Assembly (NCBI GenBank): GCA_937899835.1
Contig: CALCCE010000010.1
Coordinates: 1 to 64,000, forward strand
Source of the DNA: an uncultured Flavobacteriales bacterium
Lineage (GTDB): Bacteria > Bacteroidota > Bacteroidia > Flavobacteriales_G > Salibacteraceae
DNA length: 64,000 bases
Direction: 5' to 3'
In this document: piece after piece, positions 8,930-17,084 of the stretch
How positions within the stretch are numbered: position 1 is the stretch's first letter
Layout: each line of letters begins with the position of its first letter
Notes under the pieces: generated by a model
Told to the model about the DNA's origin: nothing
What the model saw: the letters and a program-made list of their open reading frames with translations, nothing else
Database searches by the model: none
Made by a program: the position numbers and the translations under genes

Positions 8930-9811
8930 TTAATCAACGGCTACGCCTGGCAAATTTTGAATGGTTTCAAAGCTGGTTCGAATGGCCTCCAGACTTTCGC
9001 TGACTTCTATGGTTAAGACTTTCCCGGTGAAATCATGGTTGCCCAGCTGGCCCACCAATTCGCTGTTGGGGTAAATGGCCTTTCCTTGGTCGAAGCGTCC
9101 ATCGTTGTCGCTCACATGCACGTAATCGGTGAGTGGAAGCAGGGCCTCTAATTCTTTTTCAAAAGATAATTGCCGGCCATATTGGGCATTGTGCGAGTTG
9201 ACGCTCACCTTCAAATGCGCGACATCCACCAGAGGACGCATGTCGAGCGCACCTTTCAGCAATTCCCACTCTTGTAAGTGCGTAAACAGCAGTGGGTTTT
9301 TCTTCGCGTAAGTAGCTGCGTTTCGAATGGAGAGTACATTGTTTTCTATATAAACTTCCACCAAGCCCCGATGTTCTTGCAACCATTCCCAGCCTCTGCG
9401 AAAGGTTTGCAAGCAGGCTTGCTCATCGTTCAACTCGTGTCGGCTGATCGGTTTGCCCAACTCGCTGGCGCGGAAATTCATCAGAAATCCGGCATGTACC
9501 GCGTATTTTTTGGCTCCCAACTTTTCCGACAGCACCAACGCAGCTAGCGCCAGTTCGGTGGATTGACGGTAGAGCTGAGGGGCTTGGGCAGCCAGGTTGA
9601 GTACAAAATGCTCACTCGGTGGGGGAAAGTAGTTGTGGCAGAGGTACCGCAAGTTGTGTTTTTCCTGCAACTCCAGCAGGTCCGATACCAATTCGGGATA
9701 CGTTTCTGTGCCGCCCGAGAGTTCGATGTTGCGGTATCCTTCCGCTACCAGCATAGCAACTGATTCTCGAATCGAAGGGGTACGCACACAAGCCGTGGAA
9801 ACGTATATCAT
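8930..9811 (-). CDS. Xylose-isomerase-like TIM-barrel protein
   Basis: A 293-residue protein of the sugar-phosphate isomerase/epimerase (AP endonuclease 2-like) superfamily. The ATG at 9811 gives MIYVSTACVRTPSIRESVAM. Barrel-strand motifs with likely metal ligands follow in order: NIELSGGTE, YAVHAGFLM (His), VEVYIENN (Glu), MRPLVDVAHLK (Asp, His), DYVHVSDNDGRFD (His, Asp) and VLTIEVSES (Glu). It sits inside the nonulosonic operon, 52 bases after the acetyltransferase and 11 before the dehydrogenase. TIM-barrel isomerases of this type recur in unusual sialic-acid-like loci, where their step is unclear. The family is confident; the substrate is not. Confidence 0.72.
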   Translation of the reverse strand: MIYVSTACVRTPSIRESVAMLVAEGYRNIELSGGTETYPELVSDLLELQEKHNLRYLCHNYFPPPSEHFVLNLAAQAPQLYRQSTELALAALVLSEKLGAKKYAVHAGFLMNFRASELGKPISRHELNDEQACLQTFRRGWEWLQEHRGLVEVYIENNVLSIRNAATYAKKNPLLFTHLQEWELLKGALDMRPLVDVAHLKVSVNSHNAQYGRQLSFEKELEALLPLTDYVHVSDNDGRFDQGKAIYPNSELVGQLGNHDFTGKVLTIEVSESLEAIRTSFETIQNLPGVAVD

Positions 9812-9863
9812 AGGGCACTTAAAGATACACCTTGTCGTCCGCACACCAAGCGGAGAAGCAGAA

Positions 9864-10484
9864 TCAACCGGATTTTTGCACCCGTTTGGCAGGCGTTCCC
9901 AGGTACACGCCTGGTTCGGTCAAATCGTGCACCACCGTAGCTCCGGCTCCGATGGTAATGTCACTACCGATTGTGATTTTATCAATGATGGTTGACCCGG
10001 CACCAATGAAACACCGGTCGCCGATTGTTACCCGACCACACACTATTGCGCCAGTGGCCAAAAAATTATCGTTCCCAACCACACATTCGTGCTCGATGAC
10101 CGATTGGGTATAAATGAGGTTATTGTTGCCCAAACGGGCCGTTTTGCTCACAAAGGCTTGGGCCATGATTTGGTTGGCCCGTCCGTATTGCGCTCCCGGT
10201 TCCGACTGTGACATCGGATGGAACAAGGTATCGGTAAAAAGTTGGCTTTCGAAACGCTGGCAGGCAACAGCCCGGCGTTCGTTGGCGCCAACGCACACAA
10301 TTACCGGGTGATCGGCAGGTAGATCTGCCTCCGTTCCGAGAAGCGCATAGCCGTCAATTCTTTCGTCTTTGTCGGCCACGTAATTGTTGTCGAATACTCC
10401 TAAAATTGGCCAGTCGAGTTGTTCCAGCAAACTGATGACCGTTCGGGCGTGGCCCCCGGCACCTACCAGTGCAAAGGCTTTCAT
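9864..10484 (-). CDS. neuD: NeuD/PglD-type sugar O- or N-acetyltransferase
   Basis: A 206-residue two-part enzyme: an N-terminal nucleotide-sugar binding Rossmann-like part (MKAFALVGAGGHARTVISLL) and a C-terminal left-handed beta-helix of hexapeptide repeats (ARLGNNNLIY, VVGNDNFLATGAIV, VTIGDRCFIGAGSTI, ITIGSDITIGAGATVV) ending with GVYLGTPAKRV. The His in IEHECVVG near residue 130 fits the catalytic base of PglD/NeuD. These enzymes acetylate amino sugars or sialic acids with acetyl-CoA. Its start overlaps the stop of the first NeuB synthase gene by four bases. It could act on the DegT product (as in PglD/WbpD) or on the finished ulosonic acid (as in NeuD). Confidence 0.85.
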   Translation of the reverse strand: MKAFALVGAGGHARTVISLLEQLDWPILGVFDNNYVADKDERIDGYALLGTEADLPADHPVIVCVGANERRAVACQRFESQLFTDTLFHPMSQSEPGAQYGRANQIMAQAFVSKTARLGNNNLIYTQSVIEHECVVGNDNFLATGAIVCGRVTIGDRCFIGAGSTIIDKITIGSDITIGAGATVVHDLTEPGVYLGTPAKRVQKSG

Positions 10485-11536
10485 GATTCGAGTTCAATGA
10501 TGTCGTCAACGCCAAAATCGCGGCTGGCGGTTTGCCCCAACACATCGTAGTAGCGCATGGGAGAAATGCCCCGGCCGCCGGTGCGCTTGGCCACTAGGTT
10601 TTCGGTGGAAAAGGCCTCGCCCTTGGCAATGGGAGCTTTGGCTACCAGGCACTTTTGCAGCGATTGACGGGTTTTTTGTTCCGAAGCAGTGGGCTGCTTC
10701 ACAGTGCTGCCCAGGTATTTTTCAATTCTCCTGACTTCCGTCACAAATTGCTTCAATTCCACGGGATCGAGTGACGCTAAATGATCCGGGCCTTCAAGCG
10801 ACTTATCGAGCGTAAAATGTTTTTCTACCACTTTAGCGCCCATTGGCACCGCGTAGGGAGCTGCCCCAACGCCTACCGAATGATCGGAATAACCCACCAG
10901 CAAGTCGAACTTTTCCTGGAAAGTGCGGATCACGTTGAGGTTGGCTTCTTCATCGGCAATGGGATAATTAGCAGTGCATTGCAGCAAAATCACCTTCTGG
11001 TTGATGGGGTGAATTTCGGCCAGTGCCCGTTCTACTTCTTCCATGTAGGTCATTCCGGTGGACAGAATGATCGGTTTGCCCGTTTCGGCCAATTTTTTAA
11101 GAAATGGCAGGTTGGTGGTGTCAGTAGAGGCCACTTTGTAGGCTTCCACTCCTACCGATTCCAGTTCTTCAATGCTACCTTCATCAAAAGGCGTGATCAA
11201 AAAGAGGATGTTTTTGTTTTCGCAATAGGCTTTCAACTCGCGGTAGTGCTGTTGCGACAATTCCAACCGTTTCAGCATTTCGGCTTGCGATTCGCTGCTT
11301 TCGGTAGTTTGGGTTTGATAGGGTGCCTTTTCCACATTGCTGAGGATCAGGTTTTTTGTGCGGAAAGCTTGAAACTTTACGGCATTGGCGCCTGCATCTG
11401 CGGCAATGTCCACCAGTTGCCTGGCCACTTCCAGGTCGCCTCCGTGGTTGACACCTGCTTCGGCAATTAAAAAAGTAGGGCTATCGTCGGAAAGTGGGAA
11501 CTTTCCCAAGGTAAACGACCGTTCAAAATGCATCAT
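10481..11536 (-). CDS. neuB: NeuB-family nonulosonic acid synthase with SAF domain
   Basis: A 351-residue PEP-dependent synthase that condenses PEP with a six-carbon amino sugar to a nine-carbon ulosonic acid. The TIM barrel carries all the family landmarks: AEAGVNHGGDLEVAR, GANAVKFQAF with the Lys, ITPFDE, YKVASTDTTN, LSTGM, LLQCTANYP, GYSDHSVG and VVEKHFTLDKSLEGPDH. From about residue 290 follows the antifreeze-like SAF domain (CLVAKAPIAKGEAFSTENLV to RGISPMRYYDVLGQ), which caps the active site of the partner subunit. It overlaps both neighbours by four bases. The canonical motifs make activity likely; whether the product is sialic, legionaminic or pseudaminic acid is open. A second, divergent paralogue precedes it. 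Confidence 0.93.
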   Translation of the reverse strand: MMHFERSFTLGKFPLSDDSPTFLIAEAGVNHGGDLEVARQLVDIAADAGANAVKFQAFRTKNLILSNVEKAPYQTQTTESSESQAEMLKRLELSQQHYRELKAYCENKNILFLITPFDEGSIEELESVGVEAYKVASTDTTNLPFLKKLAETGKPIILSTGMTYMEEVERALAEIHPINQKVILLQCTANYPIADEEANLNVIRTFQEKFDLLVGYSDHSVGVGAAPYAVPMGAKVVEKHFTLDKSLEGPDHLASLDPVELKQFVTEVRRIEKYLGSTVKQPTASEQKTRQSLQKCLVAKAPIAKGEAFSTENLVAKRTGGRGISPMRYYDVLGQTASRDFGVDDIIELES

Positions 11537-12576
11537 TCCGTGTCGGATTCGAGAATGTTTGCGAAAGCATCCAAATCGTGCTTGAGTTTTTTGCCTTCCA
11601 CCAATCGAAAATCAATGGGTGCTAATCCCGGAACGGTGTTTCGGATGAATTTGACATCGCTGCGGGCAATCACTGATCCCGCCTTGAGCGGATGAGCCGT
11701 CACCACACTTTTCTTCTGGAATTTCCGGTACTTCAGGTCGCTGGTGCTGAAAGGGCGTAACTCTTTGCTGCCGTAGGCGATGTGTGCCCGGTGCAGACGC
11801 GCCACAAATTCCGCGTATTCGTCGGGTTCCAATGCCGCCTGGTAATCCGTTCCTTTCGCGCTGCGGTCTATGGTCAGGTGCTTCTCGATAATGTCGGCCC
11901 CCAAGCCCACCGCAATCAGGTCTACCATTTGGGCAAAAGGATCGTCTCCGTCGGTATGGTCGTGGTAGCCCACCGGAACTCCAAAAACATCTTTCAGCAA
12001 GGTGATGCGCGAAATGTTGAGGTCTTCGGTACGGGTAGGAAAATTTTGTACCCCGTGCATCAGCACGATCTCTTTAGCGCCATGCGCTACTGCCAATTGC
12101 AACCCGTTGTTGATTTCTTCGAGTGTGGAAGCACCCGTGCCCAGCGTAAATGGAATGCCCGATTGGGCCACACGCTCCACTACTTCCGGGTTACTAAGGT
12201 CAGACGAATTGAGTTTAATACCATCAGCCCCCAGTTTAATCGCCAATTCAACGCTGGGCAGGTCGTAGGTACACACCCAAACGTGAATGTCTTTGGTACG
12301 GGCATAGACAAATAACTCGGTCCACTGGTCGGGCGAAAACGTGATGGTCTTCAGCAAGTCGAAAACTTCGTGGTGGGGGGTTACCACTTCATCGAGGTCG
12401 AAAAACTGTAATTGTACTGCATCGGCCTTGGCATTGGTTGCTGCATCGATCAGCGCTTTGGCGCGATCGTAATCACCATCGTGTGCACAGGCAATTTCAG
12501 CAATGATGTAGGGTCGGCGGTCTTTCCCGATGGTTTCGTCACCAATGGCAATCTGGTTTTTGAGCACTTCCAGCAT
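11533..12576 (-). CDS. Divergent second NeuB-family synthase
   Basis: A 347-residue paralogue of the following gene, with the same TIM barrel plus SAF layout (SAF from about residue 285: KSVVTAHPLKAGSVIARSDV, then PGLAPIDFRLVEG). Several conserved positions differ: AEIACAHDGDYDRAK replaces the NHxGD segment, ADAVQLQFF has Gln where the other copy and the family have Lys (VKFQ), CTYDLPSVE replaces the ITPFDE segment, KLNSSDLSN replaces KVASTDT, and GYHDHTDGD replaces GYSDHSVG. The IIEKHLTIDR motif and most of the barrel are kept. This suggests a working aldolase-type synthase with a different substrate, or one that modifies the pathway. It starts 12 bases after the aldolase gene and overlaps the next gene by four. 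Confidence 0.85.
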   Translation of the reverse strand: MLEVLKNQIAIGDETIGKDRRPYIIAEIACAHDGDYDRAKALIDAATNAKADAVQLQFFDLDEVVTPHHEVFDLLKTITFSPDQWTELFVYARTKDIHVWVCTYDLPSVELAIKLGADGIKLNSSDLSNPEVVERVAQSGIPFTLGTGASTLEEINNGLQLAVAHGAKEIVLMHGVQNFPTRTEDLNISRITLLKDVFGVPVGYHDHTDGDDPFAQMVDLIAVGLGADIIEKHLTIDRSAKGTDYQAALEPDEYAEFVARLHRAHIAYGSKELRPFSTSDLKYRKFQKKSVVTAHPLKAGSVIARSDVKFIRNTVPGLAPIDFRLVEGKKLKHDLDAFANILESDTE

Positions 12577-12588
12577 GATATCTGAATA

Positions 12589-13506
12589 TTAAAGCCAGCC
12601 GTTGTTCGACAGCAGGTTTTTGATGGTATTCATGTCGGCTTCGCCAATCTCTTTGAGGGGTGCCCTTTCGTGCACAGGAATGAGGCCTTTAGCCGCCAAA
12701 GCACCTTTCAGGCCGGGATGCCATCCGATGGAAATCATTTCTGAAAAGAAAGGCGCTTCAATATCGTGTACAATGTTGAATGCCTTGTCGTAGTCTCTGG
12801 ACGTCATGGCTTCGAAAAATTCCAATTCCAGCTGAGGAAAAAAGTTGCCAATACCGCCCAGAAAAGCTTGTGCTCCCAACCAGTAATCCCTCAGGTAACG
12901 GCTCATACCACCGCCAGCACCAATCACCACGGCTTTTTCGCTGATGGCTTTTACCACCTTGTTGCCATATCCAATGTCCAGGCTTTCTTCTTTAAGGCCC
13001 ACAATGTTTTCTACTTTGAACAAACGGTCGAGCAGCGGAAGAGAGTATTGTACGGTACCACCGCCCAAGCCGTTGCGCATGGGCATTTCATGCAGTAGGA
13101 TACCGGTTTTCACCGATTGGGCTACCGTATTGAAAAAGTCGAAAATATAATCTTCGCCATAGTTGCGGTCCGGATAGATACAGAGGTACAAATCGGCACC
13201 AATGCTTTCGGCGTGTTGGGCAAAATCGACGGCTTGAGCAGTGCCTCCAACTGGTGGGTTGGCCACAATGGTAATGGCGCGTCCGTCGGCAGCGCTCACC
13301 ACCGCTTCATTTACTTGTTTCACTTCATCGGCCGTCAGCAGGTTGTAGCGGCTGGTGCCAACTGTGGTCATCACATTGCGAATTCCGTGCTCAATCAGCC
13401 AGTTGACATAACTGCGCATGGCATCTAAATCAACCGAATGATCCGCTTTAAAAGGAGTAGGAAGTGGAATTACCGGTCCGGTAACTTTGTCCAAAAATGG
13501 GTTCAT
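12589..13506 (-). CDS. DapA/NanA-superfamily aldolase with altered active site
   Basis: A 305-residue class I aldolase-fold protein. PVIPLPTPFKADHSVD and the TTVGTSRYNLLTADE segment (family GTTGE loop) place it in the dihydrodipicolinate synthase / N-acetylneuraminate lyase superfamily; VGLKEESLD holds the Schiff-base Lys. The position normally occupied by the catalytic Tyr (family ILYNVPxR) reads GILLHEMPMRNG, so the Tyr is replaced by His. It overlaps the CMP-sugar synthetase gene by four bases. A NanA-like lyase inside a biosynthetic nonulosonic operon is unexpected; it may catalyse a pyruvate or ketoacid aldol step or a dehydration. Family is certain, reaction unknown. Confidence 0.85.
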   Translation of the reverse strand: MNPFLDKVTGPVIPLPTPFKADHSVDLDAMRSYVNWLIEHGIRNVMTTVGTSRYNLLTADEVKQVNEAVVSAADGRAITIVANPPVGGTAQAVDFAQHAESIGADLYLCIYPDRNYGEDYIFDFFNTVAQSVKTGILLHEMPMRNGLGGGTVQYSLPLLDRLFKVENIVGLKEESLDIGYGNKVVKAISEKAVVIGAGGGMSRYLRDYWLGAQAFLGGIGNFFPQLELEFFEAMTSRDYDKAFNIVHDIEAPFFSEMISIGWHPGLKGALAAKGLIPVHERAPLKEIGEADMNTIKNLLSNNGWL

Positions 13507-14204
13507 GAAGAGAGTTTTTGTGCGATTATTTCAGCCATCTCAAATTGCTCGGGGTAGTCGATGTCAAAAGACCGAAGGGCCGGCATCTCGTGCGTGAGCA
13601 TGGTTTCGTTGAAAAAAGTGCCTTTTCGTTGAAAGGCGGGAACGGTGGCCATGTAGATGGAACCGTTGGGATGGTACATTTTGCGTTTGTCCTGGCTGCG
13701 GGTTTGTTGGTAGCCCTCTGGAGTTTCCATGGTGGCCACCTGATGCTCGTCTAAACTCAGTGCAAACTGAATCGGAAAAGCATATTCCACCACACCGATC
13801 AGAAATTCGTATTTGTCCTGATTGACAAAGCGTTCATAAGCCGTGCGAACATCTTCTGGGCTTCGAAACGGACAAGTCGGTAGCACAGCCGCCACGATAT
13901 CGAAGTGTTCTTCGTGGCCCCGGCGTTCGAGGTATTCTTTAATCACTTGCACTTTGGTCACCCGATCGCCGGCCATGGCTTCAGGACGGTCGTCTACGTC
14001 TACGCCTTCTTGCAAAGCCACTGCCTTAATTTCGGCATCGTCGGTAGATACAATGATTTTGTCAAAAACACCGGCTTCTTTGGCCGATCGTATGGAATAG
14101 GAAATGAGGGGTATGCCGTTGAGCGGCAATATGTTTTTTCGTGGGATGCGTTTTGATCCGCCTCGGGCTGGGATAATACACAGCGCCTTCGCTTTTTTTG
14201 TCAT
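13503..14204 (-). CDS. neuA: CMP-nonulosonate cytidylyltransferase (NeuA/PseF/LegF-like)
   Basis: A 233-residue nucleotidyltransferase that activates a nonulosonic acid as its CMP derivative using CTP. ALCIIPARGGSKRIPRKN is the CTP-binding signature, then IVSTDDAEIKAVA, AAVLPTCPFRSPEDV, and YHPNGSIYMATV before the C-terminal SFDIDYPEQFEMAE with metal-binding Asp residues. The short length and YHPNGSIY lean to the PseF/LegF side rather than the longer bacterial NeuA. It lies 32 bases after the dioxygenase gene and overlaps the aldolase gene. Its presence shows that the operon makes a CMP-activated sugar for a glycosyltransferase. Confidence 0.92.
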   Translation of the reverse strand: MTKKAKALCIIPARGGSKRIPRKNILPLNGIPLISYSIRSAKEAGVFDKIIVSTDDAEIKAVALQEGVDVDDRPEAMAGDRVTKVQVIKEYLERRGHEEHFDIVAAVLPTCPFRSPEDVRTAYERFVNQDKYEFLIGVVEYAFPIQFALSLDEHQVATMETPEGYQQTRSQDKRKMYHPNGSIYMATVPAFQRKGTFFNETMLTHEMPALRSFDIDYPEQFEMAEIIAQKLSS

Positions 14205-14236
14205 TTAAGAATCAGTCAGTGAACAAAAAATCGGTC

Positions 14237-15058
14237 TTAATAAGGCTTATCCCCAGAAAAACGATCGGAAATAGCATAGTAGTACCGAGCGAGGTTCAAG
14301 GGCGACTCTTGTAACCACTGCGAAGAAAAGAGTTTTGGTCCATATTTTGGCATAGGATCGGGACGACAATGCCCACGCATGATCATTCTGTTCTTACCAG
14401 GGTCTACACTTCCAGCCCGATGATAGGCATCGGTGGTAAATACAATCAACGAACCTGCCGGTGCCGCCATGGGTATTCCTTTGTCCAGGTGTGGCGGTAA
14501 TTTCCGGTTGGGGAGTTTCACCAATTTCCAGCCTCGTTTGCGGTAAAAGTCCATGATCTGACGTGCCAACTTGTGACTCCCTGGAACGCATTCGAAGGCT
14601 CCATTGGAGGCATCGATGTCGTTCAGGTATAAGAAAAATTTGAGGGTCGACAAGCGGTCGTAGTGCATGTCGTTGAGTGCATTGTGGGGATGGTGCTCGT
14701 CTCGCGCTACGAATATTTCATGGTTGAAGTGGTTGGGTGTTCCCAGGTAAGCATCCGTTACCTTGCGCATGAAGGCAGCATTGAAGACTTCCGTAGTAAT
14801 CGGAAATTGGTCCGTGGGCAGCTTGCTGAAATCGATGTTGGTGCCTTTGCCTTGTGGATAGGGCAGCACCTTTACGAAGTTGTTTTCGAGTTCCAAGAGT
14901 TTTTCGTATTCGCCAATGAGGGATTGCAATTTGCTTGCATCCAGATAATTGCGAATGATCATAACCCCCTGTTCATCCAACAATTGCAGCGTTTTTTGCA
15001 TCAACTGCGGGTGGTTCACTTCAATGGTTAAATCTCGGAGTGTAGCAGAAGTCGACAT
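14237..15058 (-). CDS. Phytanoyl-CoA dioxygenase (PhyH)-family Fe(II)/2OG enzyme
   Basis: A 273-residue cupin-fold oxygenase; I use the ATG at 15058 (MSTSATLRDL), as the 15100 alternative is upstream of or inside the promoter. DMHYDRLSTLKFFLYLND provides the HxD iron ligands, FECVPGSHK is the family's conserved GSHK segment, DAYHRAGSV the distal His, and KNRMIMRGH the 2-oxoglutarate-binding Arg. PhyH enzymes hydroxylate or desaturate small substrates with Fe(II) and 2-oxoglutarate. It is the first gene after a clear promoter box and is followed by the CMP-sugar synthetase, so it may modify the sugar or its glycan. The physiological substrate is not known. Confidence 0.82.
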   Translation of the reverse strand: MSTSATLRDLTIEVNHPQLMQKTLQLLDEQGVMIIRNYLDASKLQSLIGEYEKLLELENNFVKVLPYPQGKGTNIDFSKLPTDQFPITTEVFNAAFMRKVTDAYLGTPNHFNHEIFVARDEHHPHNALNDMHYDRLSTLKFFLYLNDIDASNGAFECVPGSHKLARQIMDFYRKRGWKLVKLPNRKLPPHLDKGIPMAAPAGSLIVFTTDAYHRAGSVDPGKNRMIMRGHCRPDPMPKYGPKLFSSQWLQESPLNLARYYYAISDRFSGDKPY

Positions 15059-15097
15059 AGCGTCTTGATTAAGGATCAAATTCTGTACGATAAAGAA

Positions 15098-15105
15098 CAA
15101 AAATA
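15098..15105 (-). promoter_or_regulatory. -7 promoter box for the nonulosonic operon
   Basis: The minus-strand octamer TATTTTTG matches TAnnTTTG exactly and ends 39 bases before the ATG at 15058. It would start transcription near 15094 and drive the PhyH gene and the genes after it, down to 5152. No -33 TTG is seen at the usual spacing. Confidence 0.5.
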
Positions 15106-15157
15106 CGGGAATTTTGATAACCTTTCACTTGGAGAATAAGTGCAGTAGATGATAAAT

Positions 15158-15175
15158 GACAGGTTCGTGACTGTC
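15158..15175 (-). terminator. Weak hairpin after the large glycosyltransferase gene
   Basis: GACAG and CTGTC form a five-base stem with an eight-base loop, followed on the minus strand by ATTTATC. It lies just past the stop at 15181 and before the promoter at 15098, where a terminator would be expected, but the stem is short and the T-tract poor. Confidence 0.25.
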
Positions 15176-15180
15176 CGAAA

Positions 15181-17043
15181 TCAACTCAGGGAGCGAATGA
15201 AATCGTAGTAGCGTTGGGTGGTGGCCCCATCAATTTTGAAAACCCGCTCGGCGATGAAGCTGGCCCGGCGTTCCGGGGCACAACTGAAGCCTTGGTGCAA
15301 TACCTGGGAGAGATTGGAGGCCAGTTCCGAATAGTTGCGGGCTTTCAGTGCGACTCCATCTCGGTAATAGCCCGCCAGGTCTTCGTCCGTGGGGTCGATG
15401 GTGAGCAAAGGTTTGTCAAAGAAGACCGCTTCAGCTCCTACCGTGCTAAAATGGGTAATCACTACATCGCTCACGGCCAGTAATTCATACAATTCAGACC
15501 GTAGAATCCGATAGTTGTTGCTTTCGAATTGTGCAGCAAAGCGATGGAAATAAGCATCGTCCTTTTCCAAAGGATGTGGTTTGATGATGAACACATGATC
15601 CGGGTGTTGAGCAGCGAGCTGGAGAACATTACTAACGATCGCATCTCTAATAGGGCCATTGTTGCCAATAGTAGGCTGGGAGGCAAAGAGTACCACTTTT
15701 TCCGAGCCCTCCAAATCGATTAAAACATCGGTTTTCTTCCGGTTTTTCAATACCGAAATGCAATCCGTGCGCAGTTGCCCTAGTACTTGAATGTTAGCCG
15801 CAGGATAGGCCGAGCGCTCCACCAAAGTGCCTTTGGTTTGCAAGCCCCGGGCGATGGTGAAATCAGGAAAACGGAGCCATTTGGGGTCTTGCTTGGAGAG
15901 GATATAGTTGATGTTTTTTTGGTTGATCCCGCCATGAAGAATGCCGTAAGTCTTCACTGCCAAGGCTTGGGCTGCGTCCAGCTTGGGGCGGTTAAACGGG
16001 GCTGTTTCATAGGTTCCTCCCATGCTTTTCGGCCGCAGCAATTTGGTGAGGAGGGTAGTGGCAATTTCCCGATGACGCGCCAGCAACATGATGCGGTGGG
16101 TACGTTTCACTGTTTGAATTAGCGCCCGGTTCACCGGATCTGAAATGTTATGTTGCAATAACTCCTCATGGGTGCTTCGCAGTGCCTTTCGCATGGTGGC
16201 TAAGTCGCGGTATAGCCTTGGCTGCAAGAAGGCAAACACTAAAAAAGGTTCGAAGTGAAGCGTTTTTTTCCAAAACTTCCGGTAGAAAAAGTAGCGCCTG
16301 AGTTGCAAAGACCATTGCTCGCCCAAATCGGGAGTGTTGGTGTCGGAAACGAACAGAAAATCGGGGTCGGATGCTGCTTTTTCCAAGAGGTATTCCAATA
16401 CTTCATCGCCCGACTTTAATTTTCCCGTAGCCAAATCCACAATGGGTTGCTTCCGAAATTCTTGCGTGAGAATGAGGTGTTTCCCGCGCCTGAAATACAG
16501 AGGCCACTGCAAAAGACCACTCAGCACCCGGAGCAAAAAGATCAGCAGGTAGGGCAGGGGACTGGGTTTGGACGAAGTACCAACAGCAGGAAGTACCACC
16601 GACAGGTTTTCCTGCTCGGGAAGGAATTTCAAAAAGGCATTGGAACTAGCAAAAACGACCAACGAGGCATTGGGATGTGTAGCTTGCACAGCAGCAATCC
16701 GTTGGGCCTCCAAAAAATCATCTTTCAGCGAAAAATAGAGCTTGGGTCGAGCATAGGCCCAATAGGACTTTCCCAAAACGGTGTACCATTGGTACAATGG
16801 TTGGCCACCCACCTGCAGGTGACCCAATTCCACAATGCGTTGGAAATAGTGGTCGAGGTGCGCTTTTTCTTCTTTTTCGGAAAGCGGACGGGCCTGAAAG
16901 CGACTTGAATCAGCAATCCCTTTTACATAGGAAGCCGATTGCGTGTAGCAGGTGCCACCTTTTTGCGAGGACGTATTCCATTTGTCCCACTCGGCAGAGG
17001 AGATGGACCGTAATGCTACAAAAACCTGGGAGTGATTGGTCAT
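15181..17043 (-). CDS. Large GT-B-like glycosyltransferase, candidate nonulosonate transferase
   Basis: I chose the ATG at 17043 (MTNHSQVFVALRSIS), giving 620 residues; a GTG at 17109 inside the upstream gene would give 642. The C-terminal third looks like the donor domain of GT-B enzymes of the polysialyltransferase, CDP-glycerol transferase and capsule-transferase type: KTYGILHGGINQKN, FPDFTIARGLQTKG, NIQVLGQLRTDCI, HVFIIKPHPLEKDD and VSDVVITHFSTVGAEAVFFD. The KPHP segment and the ST-GxE-A motif are typical of nucleotide-sugar contacts. The N-terminal 350 residues show no motif I recognise and contain one hydrophobic segment near residues 160-180. Position between a methyltransferase and the CMP-sugar genes suggests it uses the CMP-nonulosonate made by the operon; this is inference. 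Confidence 0.65.
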   Translation of the reverse strand: MTNHSQVFVALRSISSAEWDKWNTSSQKGGTCYTQSASYVKGIADSSRFQARPLSEKEEKAHLDHYFQRIVELGHLQVGGQPLYQWYTVLGKSYWAYARPKLYFSLKDDFLEAQRIAAVQATHPNASLVVFASSNAFLKFLPEQENLSVVLPAVGTSSKPSPLPYLLIFLLRVLSGLLQWPLYFRRGKHLILTQEFRKQPIVDLATGKLKSGDEVLEYLLEKAASDPDFLFVSDTNTPDLGEQWSLQLRRYFFYRKFWKKTLHFEPFLVFAFLQPRLYRDLATMRKALRSTHEELLQHNISDPVNRALIQTVKRTHRIMLLARHREIATTLLTKLLRPKSMGGTYETAPFNRPKLDAAQALAVKTYGILHGGINQKNINYILSKQDPKWLRFPDFTIARGLQTKGTLVERSAYPAANIQVLGQLRTDCISVLKNRKKTDVLIDLEGSEKVVLFASQPTIGNNGPIRDAIVSNVLQLAAQHPDHVFIIKPHPLEKDDAYFHRFAAQFESNNYRILRSELYELLAVSDVVITHFSTVGAEAVFFDKPLLTIDPTDEDLAGYYRDGVALKARNYSELASNLSQVLHQGFSCAPERRASFIAERVFKIDGATTQRYYDFIRSLS

Positions 17044-17084
17044 CGGAAAAGGAACATCCCGCTTCCAGGAAAATGGCTGAGGGA

